Positions 46,832-56,716 of a stretch of 64,000 nucleotides of DNA are shown one piece after another (within the stretch, counting starts at the first letter, position 1; the number at the start of each line of letters is the position of its first letter). Location of the stretch: contig JAGWUP010000010.1 in assembly GCA_028868375.1 (NCBI GenBank), forward strand, positions 51,300-115,299, given 5' to 3'. Source of the DNA: Elusimicrobiota bacterium (GTDB lineage: Bacteria > Elusimicrobiota > Elusimicrobia > UBA1565 > UBA9628). Made by a program: the position numbers and the translations under genes. The notes below the pieces were generated by a model. It was not told the origin of the DNA. It did not search any database and saw only the letters and a list, made by a program, of their open reading frames with translations.

Positions 46832-49311
46832 CCCCGAACCAGGCCCCAGACGCAGCCGTTTTTGCCGAGCCGAAACTGACCGACAACCAGCTCAAGGTCA
46901 TCCGCGACAAGTACCTGCGCGGGGGCACCTCGGTCAAGGAGTGGCTGCGCGGCGTGGCCCACAACATCGCGCTCTCGGAGATCCTCCTGTCTCCCAAAGC
47001 GGCGGAGTGGGGCGTCTTCGAGGGTGTGAGCTGCCGCGCCGAGGGGACGCTGCGCCTCTTCCATAACGGCCTTGAGAACGCCGGGGAGCGGGACGCCAAT
47101 TTCACGCGCCTGATGCGAAACCTCGAGGGCGTCTACGCGAACGTGCCCGAAGCCAAGGCCGCCGCGGACGCCTGGGCGGAGCGCTTCTACGGCTTGATGG
47201 CGCATTGGGACTTTCTGCCGAACTCGCCGACCTTGATGAACGCCGGCCGGGAGCTGCAGCAGCTCTCCGCCTGCTACGTGCTGCCGGTGCCGGACTCCAT
47301 GGAGGCCATCACCAAGTCCCTCTCGGCCCAGTCGATGATCCAGAAGTCCGGCGGGGGCACGGGCTTCGCCTTCAGCCGCCTGCGCCCGGCCGGGGACGCC
47401 GTGCGCTCCACCGCCGGAGTCGCCTCCGGCGCCCTCTCCTTCATGCAGCTCTTCGACAAGCTGACCGACGTCGTCAAGCAGGGCGGCACCAGGCGCGGCG
47501 CCAACATGGGCGTGCTGCACTACACCCACCCCGAGATACGCTCCTTCATCACCATGAAGAGCCAGAGCCGGGCGATGGAGAACTTCAACGTCTCCGTGGC
47601 CATCGACGCCGCCTTCATGAAGGCCGTCGAGGCGGACGCGGACTACGATCTGGTCAATCCCCGCACCGGCCAGCCCTGCGGCAAGGAACGGGCCAAGGAG
47701 ATCTTCGATCTGATGTCCCGCAGCGCCTGGCAGTCCGGGGATCCCGGCTTCATCGTCATCGACCGCATCAACGCCTCGCGCTCCAACCCCACTCCGGCCC
47801 TGGGTTTAATCGAGAGCACCAACCCCTGCGGAGAGCAGCCGCTCTTGCCTTGGGAGCCCTGCAACCTGGGCTCCATCAACCTCTCGCACTTCGTCGAGGG
47901 AGAGATCGGCGAGGGGCGCCTGGACTTCAAGCGGCTGGCTTCGGCGGTGGCCGTCGCCGTGCGCTTCCTAGACGACGTCATCGAGATCAACAATTATCCC
48001 CTCCCGGAGATCGAGCGCATGGCCAAGGGCAACCGGCGCATCGGCCTGGGGGTGATGGGCTACGCGGAGGCGGCGGCCAAGCTCGGCATCGCCTACGACT
48101 CCCCGGAATCCCTGGAGCTGGCCGAGCGCGTCATGCGCTCCATCGACGACGCGGCCCTGGCCGCCTCGGAGGCGCTGGCCGAGGAGCGCGGCCTCTTTCC
48201 GAACTGGAAATCCTCCATCTACGACGACGCCGGCCCCCATTTCCGGGGCGAGCGGCGCACCCCGCGCAACGCGGCGCGCACGACGATCGCCCCCACCGGG
48301 ACGATCGCCATCGCGGCCGGCCTGCAGGGCAGCGGCATAGAGCCCTTCTTCGCGATCGCCTATACCCGCTACAACGCCAAGGCTCTGGACGCCATCAAGA
48401 AGGGGCAAACCCCGGACCAGGCCGACTGCTTCTTCGAGGTCAATCCCCTCTTCAAGGAGGTGGCGGCCAAGAACGGCTTCTTCGGGCTGGAGGAGGCGGA
48501 ATTGTGGCGGCGCATCGACCGCAACCACAAGTCCGTGCGCGGCCTCTCCGAGATCCCGCAGAACGTCCAGCGGCTCTTCCCCTCGGCCCACGACGTCTCC
48601 ATCGACGTCCATGTCCGCATCCAGGCGGCCTTCCAGAAATACACCGACAACGGGGTCTCCAAGACCATCAACATGGACCACGAGGCGACCGTCGAGGACG
48701 TCCGGCGCGCCTACGCCCTGGCCTACGAGCTGGGCTGCAAGGGCGTGACGATCTACCGCGACGGCTCCAAGTCCGAGCAGGTTCTCAATCTGAGCGCCCC
48801 CGCCCCCGCCAAGCCGCGGCGCCGCAAGCCCCTGGACGCCTTCGGCGTCTCCTCGGCCTACTACCTCATCCGCACCGGCTACGGACCCCTGCACATCCAC
48901 ATCAACTACGACGAGCGCGGGCCCTACCAGGTCTTCGCCAACCTTCCGCCCCTGGGCACCGAGATCTCGGCCTTGACCTCGGTCATCGGCATCCTCCTGT
49001 CGAAATACCTGGGCGAGGGCGGCGATCCCCTGCGCGTGCTCAAGCATCTCAACTCGGTCAAGGGAGACAGGGCCATCGGCTTCGGCAGCGGCAGGGTGCA
49101 CTCCATCGCCCACGGCTTCTCCCTGGCCCTGCGCCAGCACTTAAAGAAGACCGGCTGGCTGGAAGGGGATGCTTCCGGCGCCGAGGAGGCCCTGGAGCCC
49201 GCCCCGGCGACGACGGAGCAATGCCCCAAATGCTACTCGGCCAACGTCTCCTACCAGGCCGGCTGCTCCGGGCCGACCTGCCACGACTGCGGCTACTCGG
49301 AGTGCTCCTAG
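46828..49311 (+). CDS. nrdJ: Adenosylcobalamin-dependent (class II) ribonucleotide reductase
   Basis: 827 residues from a GTG overlapping the hotdog stop. The reductase barrel shows LPNSPTLMNAGRELQQLSACYVLPV, SGGGTGFAFSRLRP, TNPCGEQPLLPWEPCNLGSINLSH (radical-site Cys in NPCGE) and RTTIAPTGTIAIAAG. The C-terminal part has YLIRTGYGPLHIHINYDE and an end rich in Cys (QCPKCYSANVSYQ, CHDCGYSEC), the thiol tail that re-reduces the active site. It makes deoxynucleotides with B12 and works with or without oxygen. Why it is coupled to a fatty-acid-type dehydratase is unclear. Confidence 0.96.
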   Translation: MTPNQAPDAAVFAEPKLTDNQLKVIRDKYLRGGTSVKEWLRGVAHNIALSEILLSPKAAEWGVFEGVSCRAEGTLRLFHNGLENAGERDANFTRLMRNLEGVYANVPEAKAAADAWAERFYGLMAHWDFLPNSPTLMNAGRELQQLSACYVLPVPDSMEAITKSLSAQSMIQKSGGGTGFAFSRLRPAGDAVRSTAGVASGALSFMQLFDKLTDVVKQGGTRRGANMGVLHYTHPEIRSFITMKSQSRAMENFNVSVAIDAAFMKAVEADADYDLVNPRTGQPCGKERAKEIFDLMSRSAWQSGDPGFIVIDRINASRSNPTPALGLIESTNPCGEQPLLPWEPCNLGSINLSHFVEGEIGEGRLDFKRLASAVAVAVRFLDDVIEINNYPLPEIERMAKGNRRIGLGVMGYAEAAAKLGIAYDSPESLELAERVMRSIDDAALAASEALAEERGLFPNWKSSIYDDAGPHFRGERRTPRNAARTTIAPTGTIAIAAGLQGSGIEPFFAIAYTRYNAKALDAIKKGQTPDQADCFFEVNPLFKEVAAKNGFFGLEEAELWRRIDRNHKSVRGLSEIPQNVQRLFPSAHDVSIDVHVRIQAAFQKYTDNGVSKTINMDHEATVEDVRRAYALAYELGCKGVTIYRDGSKSEQVLNLSAPAPAKPRRRKPLDAFGVSSAYYLIRTGYGPLHIHINYDERGPYQVFANLPPLGTEISALTSVIGILLSKYLGEGGDPLRVLKHLNSVKGDRAIGFGSGRVHSIAHGFSLALRQHLKKTGWLEGDASGAEEALEPAPATTEQCPKCYSANVSYQAGCSGPTCHDCGYSECS

Positions 49312-49391
49312 GCCCAGGAAAGTATAGGACTAATGGTCCTGCCTGAGTAGGACCAAAGGGTATTTAGGCGCGGCGCCGGCCTCACTACAAT
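49308..49391 (+). promoter_or_regulatory. TAGGCCCAGG/TAGGACC leader (copy 5) and -10 box of the secreted peptidase
   Basis: CTAGGCCCAGG (49308-49318) begins in the nrdJ stop codon. It is followed by TAGGAC (49325-49330), the hairpin AGGAC-TAATG-GTCCT (49326-49340) and TAGGACC (49348-49354). A TACAAT box (49386-49391) ends five bases before the ATG at 49397, so transcription would start at or beside the start codon. Confidence 0.45.
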
Positions 49392-49396
49392 GACGC

Positions 49397-51085
49397 ATGC
49401 GCGCCCTCCCGCTGGTCCTAGGCGTCTGGCTGGCGACGGGCGGCTTTTCGCGCGCTGCCGAGTTCTCCCGGCTGCCTCGCCCGGCCGATCTCAGTTTTCT
49501 CAGCATGGCCCCAAGCGCCGCCATGGCGGCGCCGATCCTGTCGGTCCCGCTGACGCTGGCCGCCCAAGCGCCGTCTCAATGGCCGGGGCTTTCCGCCGGC
49601 CCAGCCAGCTCGGCGATCTCCAGAGGATTGGCCGCCCCGGCCCGTCCCGCCGGGACTTCCCGCGGCCGGGCGCGAACGGAGACAGCGGCCGCGCGGGCGC
49701 GCCGCCTCTTCGATGGAAGCGGCATCTCCGGCTCCTGGGTCGAGGAAATGCTGGCCCAGGCCCCGCCAGGCCCGGCGCAGAGGCGCCTGGCCGACGACGT
49801 CCAACGGCTGGGCTTCAAGCCCGTGGCCACCAACCGGGCGATCCTGCAGGCGCATAACGAGCGCTACACCCTGGAGCTGCCGCAGGGCACGATCACCGAC
49901 CAGAAGCAATCGGGTCGCTGCTGGATCTTCGCGGGGCTGAACATGATCCGCTCGATGATGCTGGAGGGCCCGAACACCCCGCGGGATTTGGAGCTCTCCG
50001 AGAACTACCTGCACTTCTTCAACATGCTGGAAAAGGCCAAGGATCACTTGGACGAGGCGGCGGAGCTGGCCTACGGCGCCGGGCGAAAGCGGCGCGGCCG
50101 GCGCCGCGCCCTGGCCCCGGAGATCGATGACGGCGGCTTCTACGAGTATTTCGCCTTCCTCGTCTCGAAATACGGCTTGGTCCCCAAGTCGGCGATGGGC
50201 GAGACGATCAGCTCGCAGGCCACGGCGACCTTGATCGGGGAGCTGGAGACCAGCCTGGCCCAGACCACCACCGAGCTGCTGGCCGACGCCCGGCGCGGCG
50301 CCCGAGCGAGCGGCCGGCGGGCGCTGATCATGGAGCGCGGCATGCGGCGCGTCTGGAGGATACTGGCGACGCATCTCGGCGCGCCCCCCAGGCGCTTCAG
50401 CTACCGGCAAGACAGGGCCGACAAGAAGCTCGTCAAGGGCGTCAAGAGGACGCGCTCAAAGCTCACCAGCATGACCCCGCGGCGGTTCGCCTCCAAGATC
50501 GCCCGCTTCGATCCCGCGGACTACGTCGTCGTGGCCAGCTATCCCGGCAAGCGCCTCGACACGGTCTACGAGATTCCGGACTCGGCGATCGGGGCCGCGC
50601 GCCGCGGGCGCCCGTCCTTCGACCTGCGCTTTCTCAACGTCTCGCCGCAAACGATGCGGCGGCAAGCGGCGGAGGCGATCCGAGGCGGGCAGGCCGTGTG
50701 GTTTGCGGCCGACATCGGCCAGGACGTCGATCACGCCAGCGGCATCATGCACCCGGAGCTCTTCGACCGAGACGGCGTCTACAACTTCCCCGCCGGCGAG
50801 CGCTCCAAGCCGCTGTCGCGCCGCCAGCGCGCCTACTACCATCTCATCGGCCCCTCCCACGCCATGCTGCTGACGGGCCTCGACGAGCCGGAAGCCGGAA
50901 AGCTGGTCAAGTTCAAGGTCGAGAATTCCTGGGGCGACAAGTACGGCAGCCGCGGCGTCTATCATCTCTACCCGCCCTGGTTCGACCAGTACGTCTTCGA
51001 GATCGTCGTCCATCGCCGCTTTCTCTCGCGGGCGCAGCAGCGGCTTTGGGACGGCAAGGCCCGCCGCGCCCGCGGCAAACTCTAG
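49397..51085 (+). CDS. Exported C1-family cysteine peptidase (bleomycin hydrolase/PepC-like)
   Basis: 562 residues. A signal peptide (ending FSRAAEFS) and a low-complexity Ala/Pro/Ser stretch (to about 100) precede a C1B peptidase: TDQKQSGRCWIFAGLNMIRS with catalytic Cys about 175, IGPSHAMLLTGL with His about 488 and FKVENSWGDKYGSRG with Asn about 510. Spacing fits PepC, whose members are cytoplasmic hexameric aminopeptidases; a signal peptide is unusual. An Arg/Lys-rich insertion lies at about 225-240. A leader of TAGGCCC type precedes it and a 59-base tandem repeat follows it. Confidence 0.85.
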   Translation: MRALPLVLGVWLATGGFSRAAEFSRLPRPADLSFLSMAPSAAMAAPILSVPLTLAAQAPSQWPGLSAGPASSAISRGLAAPARPAGTSRGRARTETAAARARRLFDGSGISGSWVEEMLAQAPPGPAQRRLADDVQRLGFKPVATNRAILQAHNERYTLELPQGTITDQKQSGRCWIFAGLNMIRSMMLEGPNTPRDLELSENYLHFFNMLEKAKDHLDEAAELAYGAGRKRRGRRRALAPEIDDGGFYEYFAFLVSKYGLVPKSAMGETISSQATATLIGELETSLAQTTTELLADARRGARASGRRALIMERGMRRVWRILATHLGAPPRRFSYRQDRADKKLVKGVKRTRSKLTSMTPRRFASKIARFDPADYVVVASYPGKRLDTVYEIPDSAIGAARRGRPSFDLRFLNVSPQTMRRQAAEAIRGGQAVWFAADIGQDVDHASGIMHPELFDRDGVYNFPAGERSKPLSRRQRAYYHLIGPSHAMLLTGLDEPEAGKLVKFKVENSWGDKYGSRGVYHLYPPWFDQYVFEIVVHRRFLSRAQQRLWDGKARRARGKL

Positions 51086-51260
51086 GCCGGCGTCAGCCGG
51101 CCTGCGTCCAGCCGGATATTGGAAAGTGCGTCAGGCTGTGACGGCACGGCGTCAGCCGGCCTGCGTCCAGCCGGATATTGGAAAGTGCGTCAGGCTGTGA
51201 CGGCACGGCGTCAGCCGGCCTGCGTCCAGCCGGATAGGGAAGTGTGTTAGGCCATGACGG
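51085..51260. repeat. 59-base direct tandem repeat, three copies, with internal hairpins
   Basis: Units start at 51089, 51148 and 51207 with GGCGTCAGCCGGCCTGCG. Units 1 and 2 are nearly identical over 59 bases; unit 3 diverges after GCCGGATA. Each holds short inverted repeats (GCCGGC/GCCGGC and GTCAGGCTGTGAC). The array starts in the TAG stop of the C1 peptidase with the same hairpin as at 17706-17723. There are no unique spacers, so it is not CRISPR. Confidence 0.85.
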
Positions 51261-51304
51261 CCGGCGTTGCGCCTCGGGGGGTTTCCCGCCCGCGGCAACA
51301 ATGA

Positions 51305-51310
51305 TAGAAT
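51305..51310 (+). promoter_or_regulatory. -10 box of the ClC gene
   Basis: TAGAAT ends eight bases before the ATG at 51319, again leaving no space for a ribosome-binding site. The ATG at 51301 would be upstream of this box. Confidence 0.4.
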
Positions 51311-51318
51311 GCCGCGCG

Positions 51319-52650
51319 ATGGACGATCCCGCTCCGGTCCCCTCCCTCCAGCGCTTGAGCTCGGCGGTCTGGAGGGGGATCCGCGAGGACGCCTCGCGCC
51401 TCTTCTCCGGCCTGCCCTTGGTCCAGCAATTGGTGCTGACCGGAGCGCTGGTCGGCCTGGCCGCCGGTGTCAGCACCTTCGTCTTCGATTGGCTGATCGT
51501 GCTGGCGGAGTCGGGCACTCTCGACCGCCTCCACCTCCTGCCGCAGCCGCTGCGCGTGCTCCTGCTCATCCTCCTGCCCGCCCTGGGCGCGGCCGGGGGC
51601 TGGATGATGATCGACTACTTTTGTCCCGAGGCGCAAGGCCACGGCTTCGACGTCGTCGCCAAGAGCATCGCCGAGGGCGAGGGCAGGATGCGCGGGCGGC
51701 TCAACCTCGTCAAATCCCTGGCCTCCGCGTTGACGATCGGCTTCGGCGGCTCGGCCGGCCGAGAGGGCCCTTCGATCCAGATCGGGGCCTCCGCCGGCTC
51801 CTGGATCGGCCAGCAGCTGCGGCTGCCGGTGCGCGATCTCAAGATGGTGACGGCCGCCGGCGCGGCCGCGGGGCTGGCGGCCGCCTTCGGCACGCCGCTG
51901 GCCGCCGTCTTCTTCACGATGGAGGTCATGCTCCGCGACTTCGCCACGGAAGCCTTCCCCGCCGTCGTCATCGCCTCCGTGACCGCCGTGGCCGCCGCGC
52001 GCTTTCTCTTGGGCAGCGAGCGCTTCTTGGTCAAGATGACCTACGAATGGCAAGGGACCGCCGATTTCTTCGCCTACGCCTGCATGGGCTTGGCCATCTC
52101 GCCTCTGGGCGTGCTCTATGAGCGCGCGATGGACTTGATCGAGCGGGTCTCCCGCGATCCGAGGCTGCAGCGCTGGCCGACCTGGACCAAGCCCGCCATC
52201 GGCGGAGGCCTGGTCGGCCTCATCGCCCTGGCCGCCCCCTCCGTTCTCGGCACCGGGCAGTCCACGATCAACTCGGCCTTGGGCGGGCAGCTCTCAGGCC
52301 TGCACGGCGCGGCCGCCTCCGGCGCCAAGATCGCCGCCACCGCCTTGACCTTGGGCTCCGGCGGCTCCGGGGGAGCCTTCATGCCGGCCATCTTCATCGG
52401 GGCGGCGGCGGGGCGGGGCTGGGCCGCGCTGCTGCACCGCCTCTTCGCCTTCTCCCCGCACCCCGGGACCTTCGCCCTCATCGGCATGGCCTGCGTCATC
52501 ACCTCCTTTTATCAGGCTCCGGTCACGGCCATCGTGATGGCCCTTGAAGTTTCCCAGGATTACGATATCCTGATGCCGGTCATGGTCGCCTGCGTCATCG
52601 CCTACGTCGTCACGCGCCGCAAGCGCGGGGAGGCCATGGTCGAGCATTAG
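51319..52650 (+). CDS. ClC-family chloride channel/antiporter
   Basis: 443 residues from the ATG at 51319. All signature motifs are present: [30 protein letters not shown] with the gating glutamate, [18 protein letters not shown], and [20 protein letters not shown] with the GxFxP anion site, then [14 protein letters not shown]. The conserved glutamate is consistent with either a gated channel or a proton-coupled antiporter. No CBS domains follow. It lies in line with trehalose synthase 22 bases downstream, possibly a stress or osmotic unit. Confidence 0.93.
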   Translation: MDDPAPVPSLQRLSSAVWRGIREDASRLFSGLPLVQQLVLTGALVGLAAGVSTFVFDWLIVLAESGTLDRLHLLPQPLRVLLLILLPALGAAGGWMMIDYFCPEAQGHGFDVVAKSIAEGEGRMRGRLNLVKSLASALTIGFGGSAGREGPSIQIGASAGSWIGQQLRLPVRDLKMVTAAGAAAGLAAAFGTPLAAVFFTMEVMLRDFATEAFPAVVIASVTAVAAARFLLGSERFLVKMTYEWQGTADFFAYACMGLAISPLGVLYERAMDLIERVSRDPRLQRWPTWTKPAIGGGLVGLIALAAPSVLGTGQSTINSALGGQLSGLHGAAASGAKIAATALTLGSGGSGGAFMPAIFIGAAAGRGWAALLHRLFAFSPHPGTFALIGMACVITSFYQAPVTAIVMALEVSQDYDILMPVMVACVIAYVVTRRKRGEAMVEH

Positions 52651-52672
52651 CGCTCTGACCGTCGGCAAGCGC

Positions 52673-54292
52673 GTGACGAGCTGGCATAAGGACGCCATCT
52701 TCTACGAGGTCCCGATCAAGTCGTTCTACGACTCCAACGGCGACGGCATCGGCGATCTCAACGGCCTGACCCAGAAGCTCGACTACATCCAGCAGTTGGG
52801 CGTCGACTGCCTCTGGCTGCTGCCGATGTATCCCTCCCCGATGCGCGACGACGGCTACGACATCTCCGACTTCTACGGCATCAACCCGGATTACGGGACG
52901 GTGCAGGACTTCGAGAACCTGGTCGCCGCCGCGCACCAGCGCAAGATCCGCGTCATCGCCGACCTGGTCTTGAACCACACCTCCGACCAGCATCCCTGGT
53001 TTCAAGCGGCGCGCCAGCAGGGAAACCCCAAGAGGGACTGGTACGTCTGGTCCGACACCGACCAGAAATACAAGGACGCTCGGATCATCTTCACCGACAC
53101 GGAAAAGTCAAACTGGACCTGGGACCCGGAGGCACGCGCCTACTATTGGCACCGCTTCTTCTCCCACCAGCCGGACCTCAACTACGACAACCCGGAGGTC
53201 CGCGCCGAGATCCTCAAAGTCATGCGCTTTTGGTTCGATCGCGGCATCGACGGCTTCCGCGTCGACGCCGCGCCCTACCTCTTCGAGCGGGAGGGCAGCT
53301 CCTGCGAGAATCTCCCGGAGACCCACGCCTACCTAAAGGAGCTGCGCGCCGTCATAGACCGGGATTACCGCGACCGCATCCTGCTGGCGGAGGCCAACCA
53401 GCTTCCGGTCGAGGTGCGAGACTACTTCGGCTCCGGCGACGAATGCCACATGGCCTTCCACTTTCCGCTGATGCCCCGCATCTTCATTTCCATCCGCAAG
53501 GAGGACCGGGAGCCCATCGCCGAGGTCCTGCGCCAGACCCCGGCGATCCCCGACTCATGCCAGTGGGCGCTGTTCTTGCGCAACCACGACGAGCTGACCC
53601 TGGAGATGGTCACGCACGAGGAGCGGGAGTACATGCTCGCCGAGTACGCCTTGGAGCCGCGCATGAAGGTCAACCTCGGCATCCGCCGGCGGCTCTCCCC
53701 CCTTCTTGGCTTCGGCCGCCGCCGCATGGAGCTTCTGACCGCCCTGATCCTGTCCCTGCCCGGAAGCCCGGTGCTCTACTACGGCGACGAGATCGGCATG
53801 GGAGACAACATTTACCTGGGCGACCGCGACGGGGTGCGCACCCCGATGCAGTGGAGCTCCGACCGCAACGCCGGCTTCTCCACCGCCGACCCGGAGCGCC
53901 TCTTCGCCCAGCCGGTGCTCAACCCGGTCTTCAGCTACCAGGCCATCAACGTCGAGTCCCAGCAGCGCCTCTCCGGCTCCTTGCTGCACTGGATGAAGCG
54001 GCTCATCGGCCTGCGCCGCCGTCATCCCGCCTTCGGCCGCGGCTCCTTCGATCTGCTGGAGCCGGCCAACCGCAAGGTCCTCTGCTACCTGCGCGCCTAC
54101 GAGGGCCAGGTGCTGCTGGTCCTCATCAACCTCTCGCGCTACGCCCAGCCCTTCGAGCTGGACCTGGCCCGCTTCAGGGGCTGGACGCCGGTGGAGATGT
54201 TCGGCAACACGCGCTTTGCGACGATCACGGAAGCCCCCTACCAGATGAGCCTGGCCGCGCACGGCTTTCTCTGGTTCCGCCTCGAGCGCTAG
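52673..54292 (+). CDS. treS: Trehalose synthase (maltose alpha-D-glucosyltransferase), GH13
   Basis: 539 residues from a GTG (GTG ACG AGC), with N terminus [20 protein letters not shown] typical of TreS. GH13 regions: [31 protein letters not shown] (nucleophile Asp about 197), ILLAEANQ (acid/base Glu about 238), [12 protein letters not shown] (transition-state Asp about 306), and the product-specific [22 protein letters not shown]. Converts maltose to trehalose in the cytoplasm. No fused maltokinase domain. It overlaps the end of the PAP2 gene by four bases. Confidence 0.93.
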   Translation: MTSWHKDAIFYEVPIKSFYDSNGDGIGDLNGLTQKLDYIQQLGVDCLWLLPMYPSPMRDDGYDISDFYGINPDYGTVQDFENLVAAAHQRKIRVIADLVLNHTSDQHPWFQAARQQGNPKRDWYVWSDTDQKYKDARIIFTDTEKSNWTWDPEARAYYWHRFFSHQPDLNYDNPEVRAEILKVMRFWFDRGIDGFRVDAAPYLFEREGSSCENLPETHAYLKELRAVIDRDYRDRILLAEANQLPVEVRDYFGSGDECHMAFHFPLMPRIFISIRKEDREPIAEVLRQTPAIPDSCQWALFLRNHDELTLEMVTHEEREYMLAEYALEPRMKVNLGIRRRLSPLLGFGRRRMELLTALILSLPGSPVLYYGDEIGMGDNIYLGDRDGVRTPMQWSSDRNAGFSTADPERLFAQPVLNPVFSYQAINVESQQRLSGSLLHWMKRLIGLRRRHPAFGRGSFDLLEPANRKVLCYLRAYEGQVLLVLINLSRYAQPFELDLARFRGWTPVEMFGNTRFATITEAPYQMSLAAHGFLWFRLER

Positions 54293-54858
54293 CCTCGCGC
54301 GCGCCGCCGCTCGTAGAGGCGCAGAAGGCCGGCCCCCAGCCGGCCGATCGCCAGGCCGATCAGCGCCCCCCCCAAGACGTCGAGGGGGTAATGCGCGCCC
54401 ACGTAGACGCGGCTGTAGGCGACGGCCGCGGCCAGGACGAAGACGAGGGCGGAGAGGCGCGGGTAGAACGACGAGAGGAAGGCCGCGGCGGCGAAGACGT
54501 TGGCCGCGTGGTTGGAGGGAAAGCCGTAGCCGGAATGACCGCCCGCCCGCAGGACGACATCCGGCAGCGAGAACTGGGGGCGGGGGCGGCGCACGAGAGG
54601 CTTGAGGACGCGGTAGCAGAACAGGTCGGAAGCGCCGACGCAGAGGGCCAAGGCCGCGCAGCGGCGCAAGGCCCGGCCCCGTCCGGCCAGAATCCAGACG
54701 GCGGCCGTCAGCGCCACGGCCGCCCAGAACCAGGGGGAGCGATTCAGGTCCGTCAAGGCCGGCAGGACCGCGTTGAGCGCCGGCGCCGTCCAGACGGCGT
54801 TGATCTTATGGAAGAGGACGCGGTCGGCGGCCCCCAAGACTTTCAGGGCTTTGCTCAT
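54289..54858 (-). CDS. PAP2-family membrane phosphatase
   Basis: 189 residues with about five membrane helices. The three acid-phosphatase motifs are present: [21 protein letters not shown] and [16 protein letters not shown]. Such enzymes remove phosphate from lipids such as undecaprenyl pyrophosphate or phosphatidic acid on the outer face. A promoter TTGACG (54898-54893) N17 GATAAT (54875-54870) precedes it; it runs tail-to-tail with treS. Confidence 0.9.
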   Translation of the reverse strand: MSKALKVLGAADRVLFHKINAVWTAPALNAVLPALTDLNRSPWFWAAVALTAAVWILAGRGRALRRCAALALCVGASDLFCYRVLKPLVRRPRPQFSLPDVVLRAGGHSGYGFPSNHAANVFAAAAFLSSFYPRLSALVFVLAAAVAYSRVYVGAHYPLDVLGGALIGLAIGRLGAGLLRLYERRRARG

Positions 54859-54894
54859 GCCTTGGCGTCATTATCCAGCAATCTGCGCGCCGCG

Positions 54895-55410
54895 TCAACG
54901 CCCCTGGCCCACGTAATCCGAGGAAGCCAGCCAGGTCCTCTGGATATCGCGCTTGAGCCTCCGGACCTGGAGTCTGGCGCGCGCGTCCAACGCCGGCTCC
55001 AAGCGGCGGCCCGGCTGGTCGTAGCGGGGCCACAGAAGGCTCTCCTCGGAATGGAAATGCGCTCGAAGGTCCTCGCAGAAGCCGAGGACCAGCGGCTTGA
55101 GGCGCTTAAAATCGTGCTCGTGCTCTGCCGCGACCACCACGGCGAGCTCCTCGCGCAGCGCCGCCAAGCGACGATGCTGCTCCTCGATCAAGTCCAGGGG
55201 CGCGGCGCCGCCGTGTCGCCGCCGCGCCGGGACCCGGAAGATCAAGTCCTCGATCTCCTCGTGGCGCTTCAAGGCCGGCAGCAGTACCAAGCAAAGACGC
55301 AGAAACTCCGCCCTCGCCTCCTCTTCCTCGTAGTGGAAGCAGTGCTCTAGCCGCGCGATCAATTGCTGGAAGAGGAGGTGCTCTTCGTTTAGAATCTTGA
55401 AGGCTCCCAT
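54895..55410 (-). CDS. Hemerythrin-like (HHE) domain protein
   Basis: 171 residues, four-helix bundle. The iron ligands are spread as expected: NEEHLLFQQLI, LPALKRHEEIEDLIF, LIEEQHRRLAALREE and FCEDLRAHFHSEESLLWPRY. Likely an oxygen, nitric oxide or iron-handling protein in the cytoplasm. A sigma-54-like promoter candidate lies 20-34 bases before the ATG, next to the sigma-54/activator gene pair, so it may be a target of that system. Confidence 0.85.
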   Translation of the reverse strand: MGAFKILNEEHLLFQQLIARLEHCFHYEEEEARAEFLRLCLVLLPALKRHEEIEDLIFRVPARRRHGGAAPLDLIEEQHRRLAALREELAVVVAAEHEHDFKRLKPLVLGFCEDLRAHFHSEESLLWPRYDQPGRRLEPALDARARLQVRRLKRDIQRTWLASSDYVGQGR

Positions 55411-55429
55411 GTCTACGCCGACTCAAGCC

Positions 55430-55444
55430 GCAACGAAAATTCCC
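55430..55444 (-). promoter_or_regulatory. Candidate sigma-54-like promoter of the hemerythrin gene
   Basis: On the minus strand GGGAATTTTCGTTGC (followed by GG) has GG and TTGC at -24/-12 spacing (15 bases), with a predicted start about eight bases before the ATG. It is the weakest -24 half of the set. Confidence 0.4.
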
Positions 55445-55470
55445 CCGATCGGTTACGAAGTCCTCAGAGC

Positions 55471-56631
<1,161 letters not shown>

Positions 56632-56646
56632 CTCACCCTCCGGCCC

Positions 56647-56661
56647 TGGCCGGAATATTGC
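56647..56661 (+). promoter_or_regulatory. Candidate sigma-54-like promoter of the sigma factor gene
   Basis: TGGCCGGAATATTGC, followed by GG, matches TGGC-N7-TTGC with correct GG-N10-GC spacing. The predicted start is near 56673, 43 bases before the sigma-factor ATG, so the factor may activate its own gene. Confidence 0.5.
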
Positions 56662-56701
56662 GGGAACTTGCTCAAAGACCGCCGTCGACGAGGATCGCGG
56701 C

Positions 56702-56716
56702 GCAACACATAAGCCA
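56702..56716 (-). promoter_or_regulatory. Candidate sigma-54-like promoter of the activator gene
   Basis: On the minus strand TGGCTTATGTGTTGC, followed by GC, again gives TGGC-N7-TTGC. The predicted start near 56690 leaves a 59-base leader with a strong ribosome-binding site before the activator ATG at 56631. Confidence 0.5.

Noticed and set aside
51085..51260. Possible CRISPR array
   Set aside because: The 59-base units are contiguous and identical throughout, with no variable spacers and no cas genes in the window.
54878..54892. CGGCGCGCAGATTGC as a sigma-54-like promoter of the PAP2 gene
   Set aside because: A better housekeeping promoter (TTGACG-N17-GATAAT) overlaps it, and the word after TTGC is T, unlike the TTGCG seen in the other candidates.
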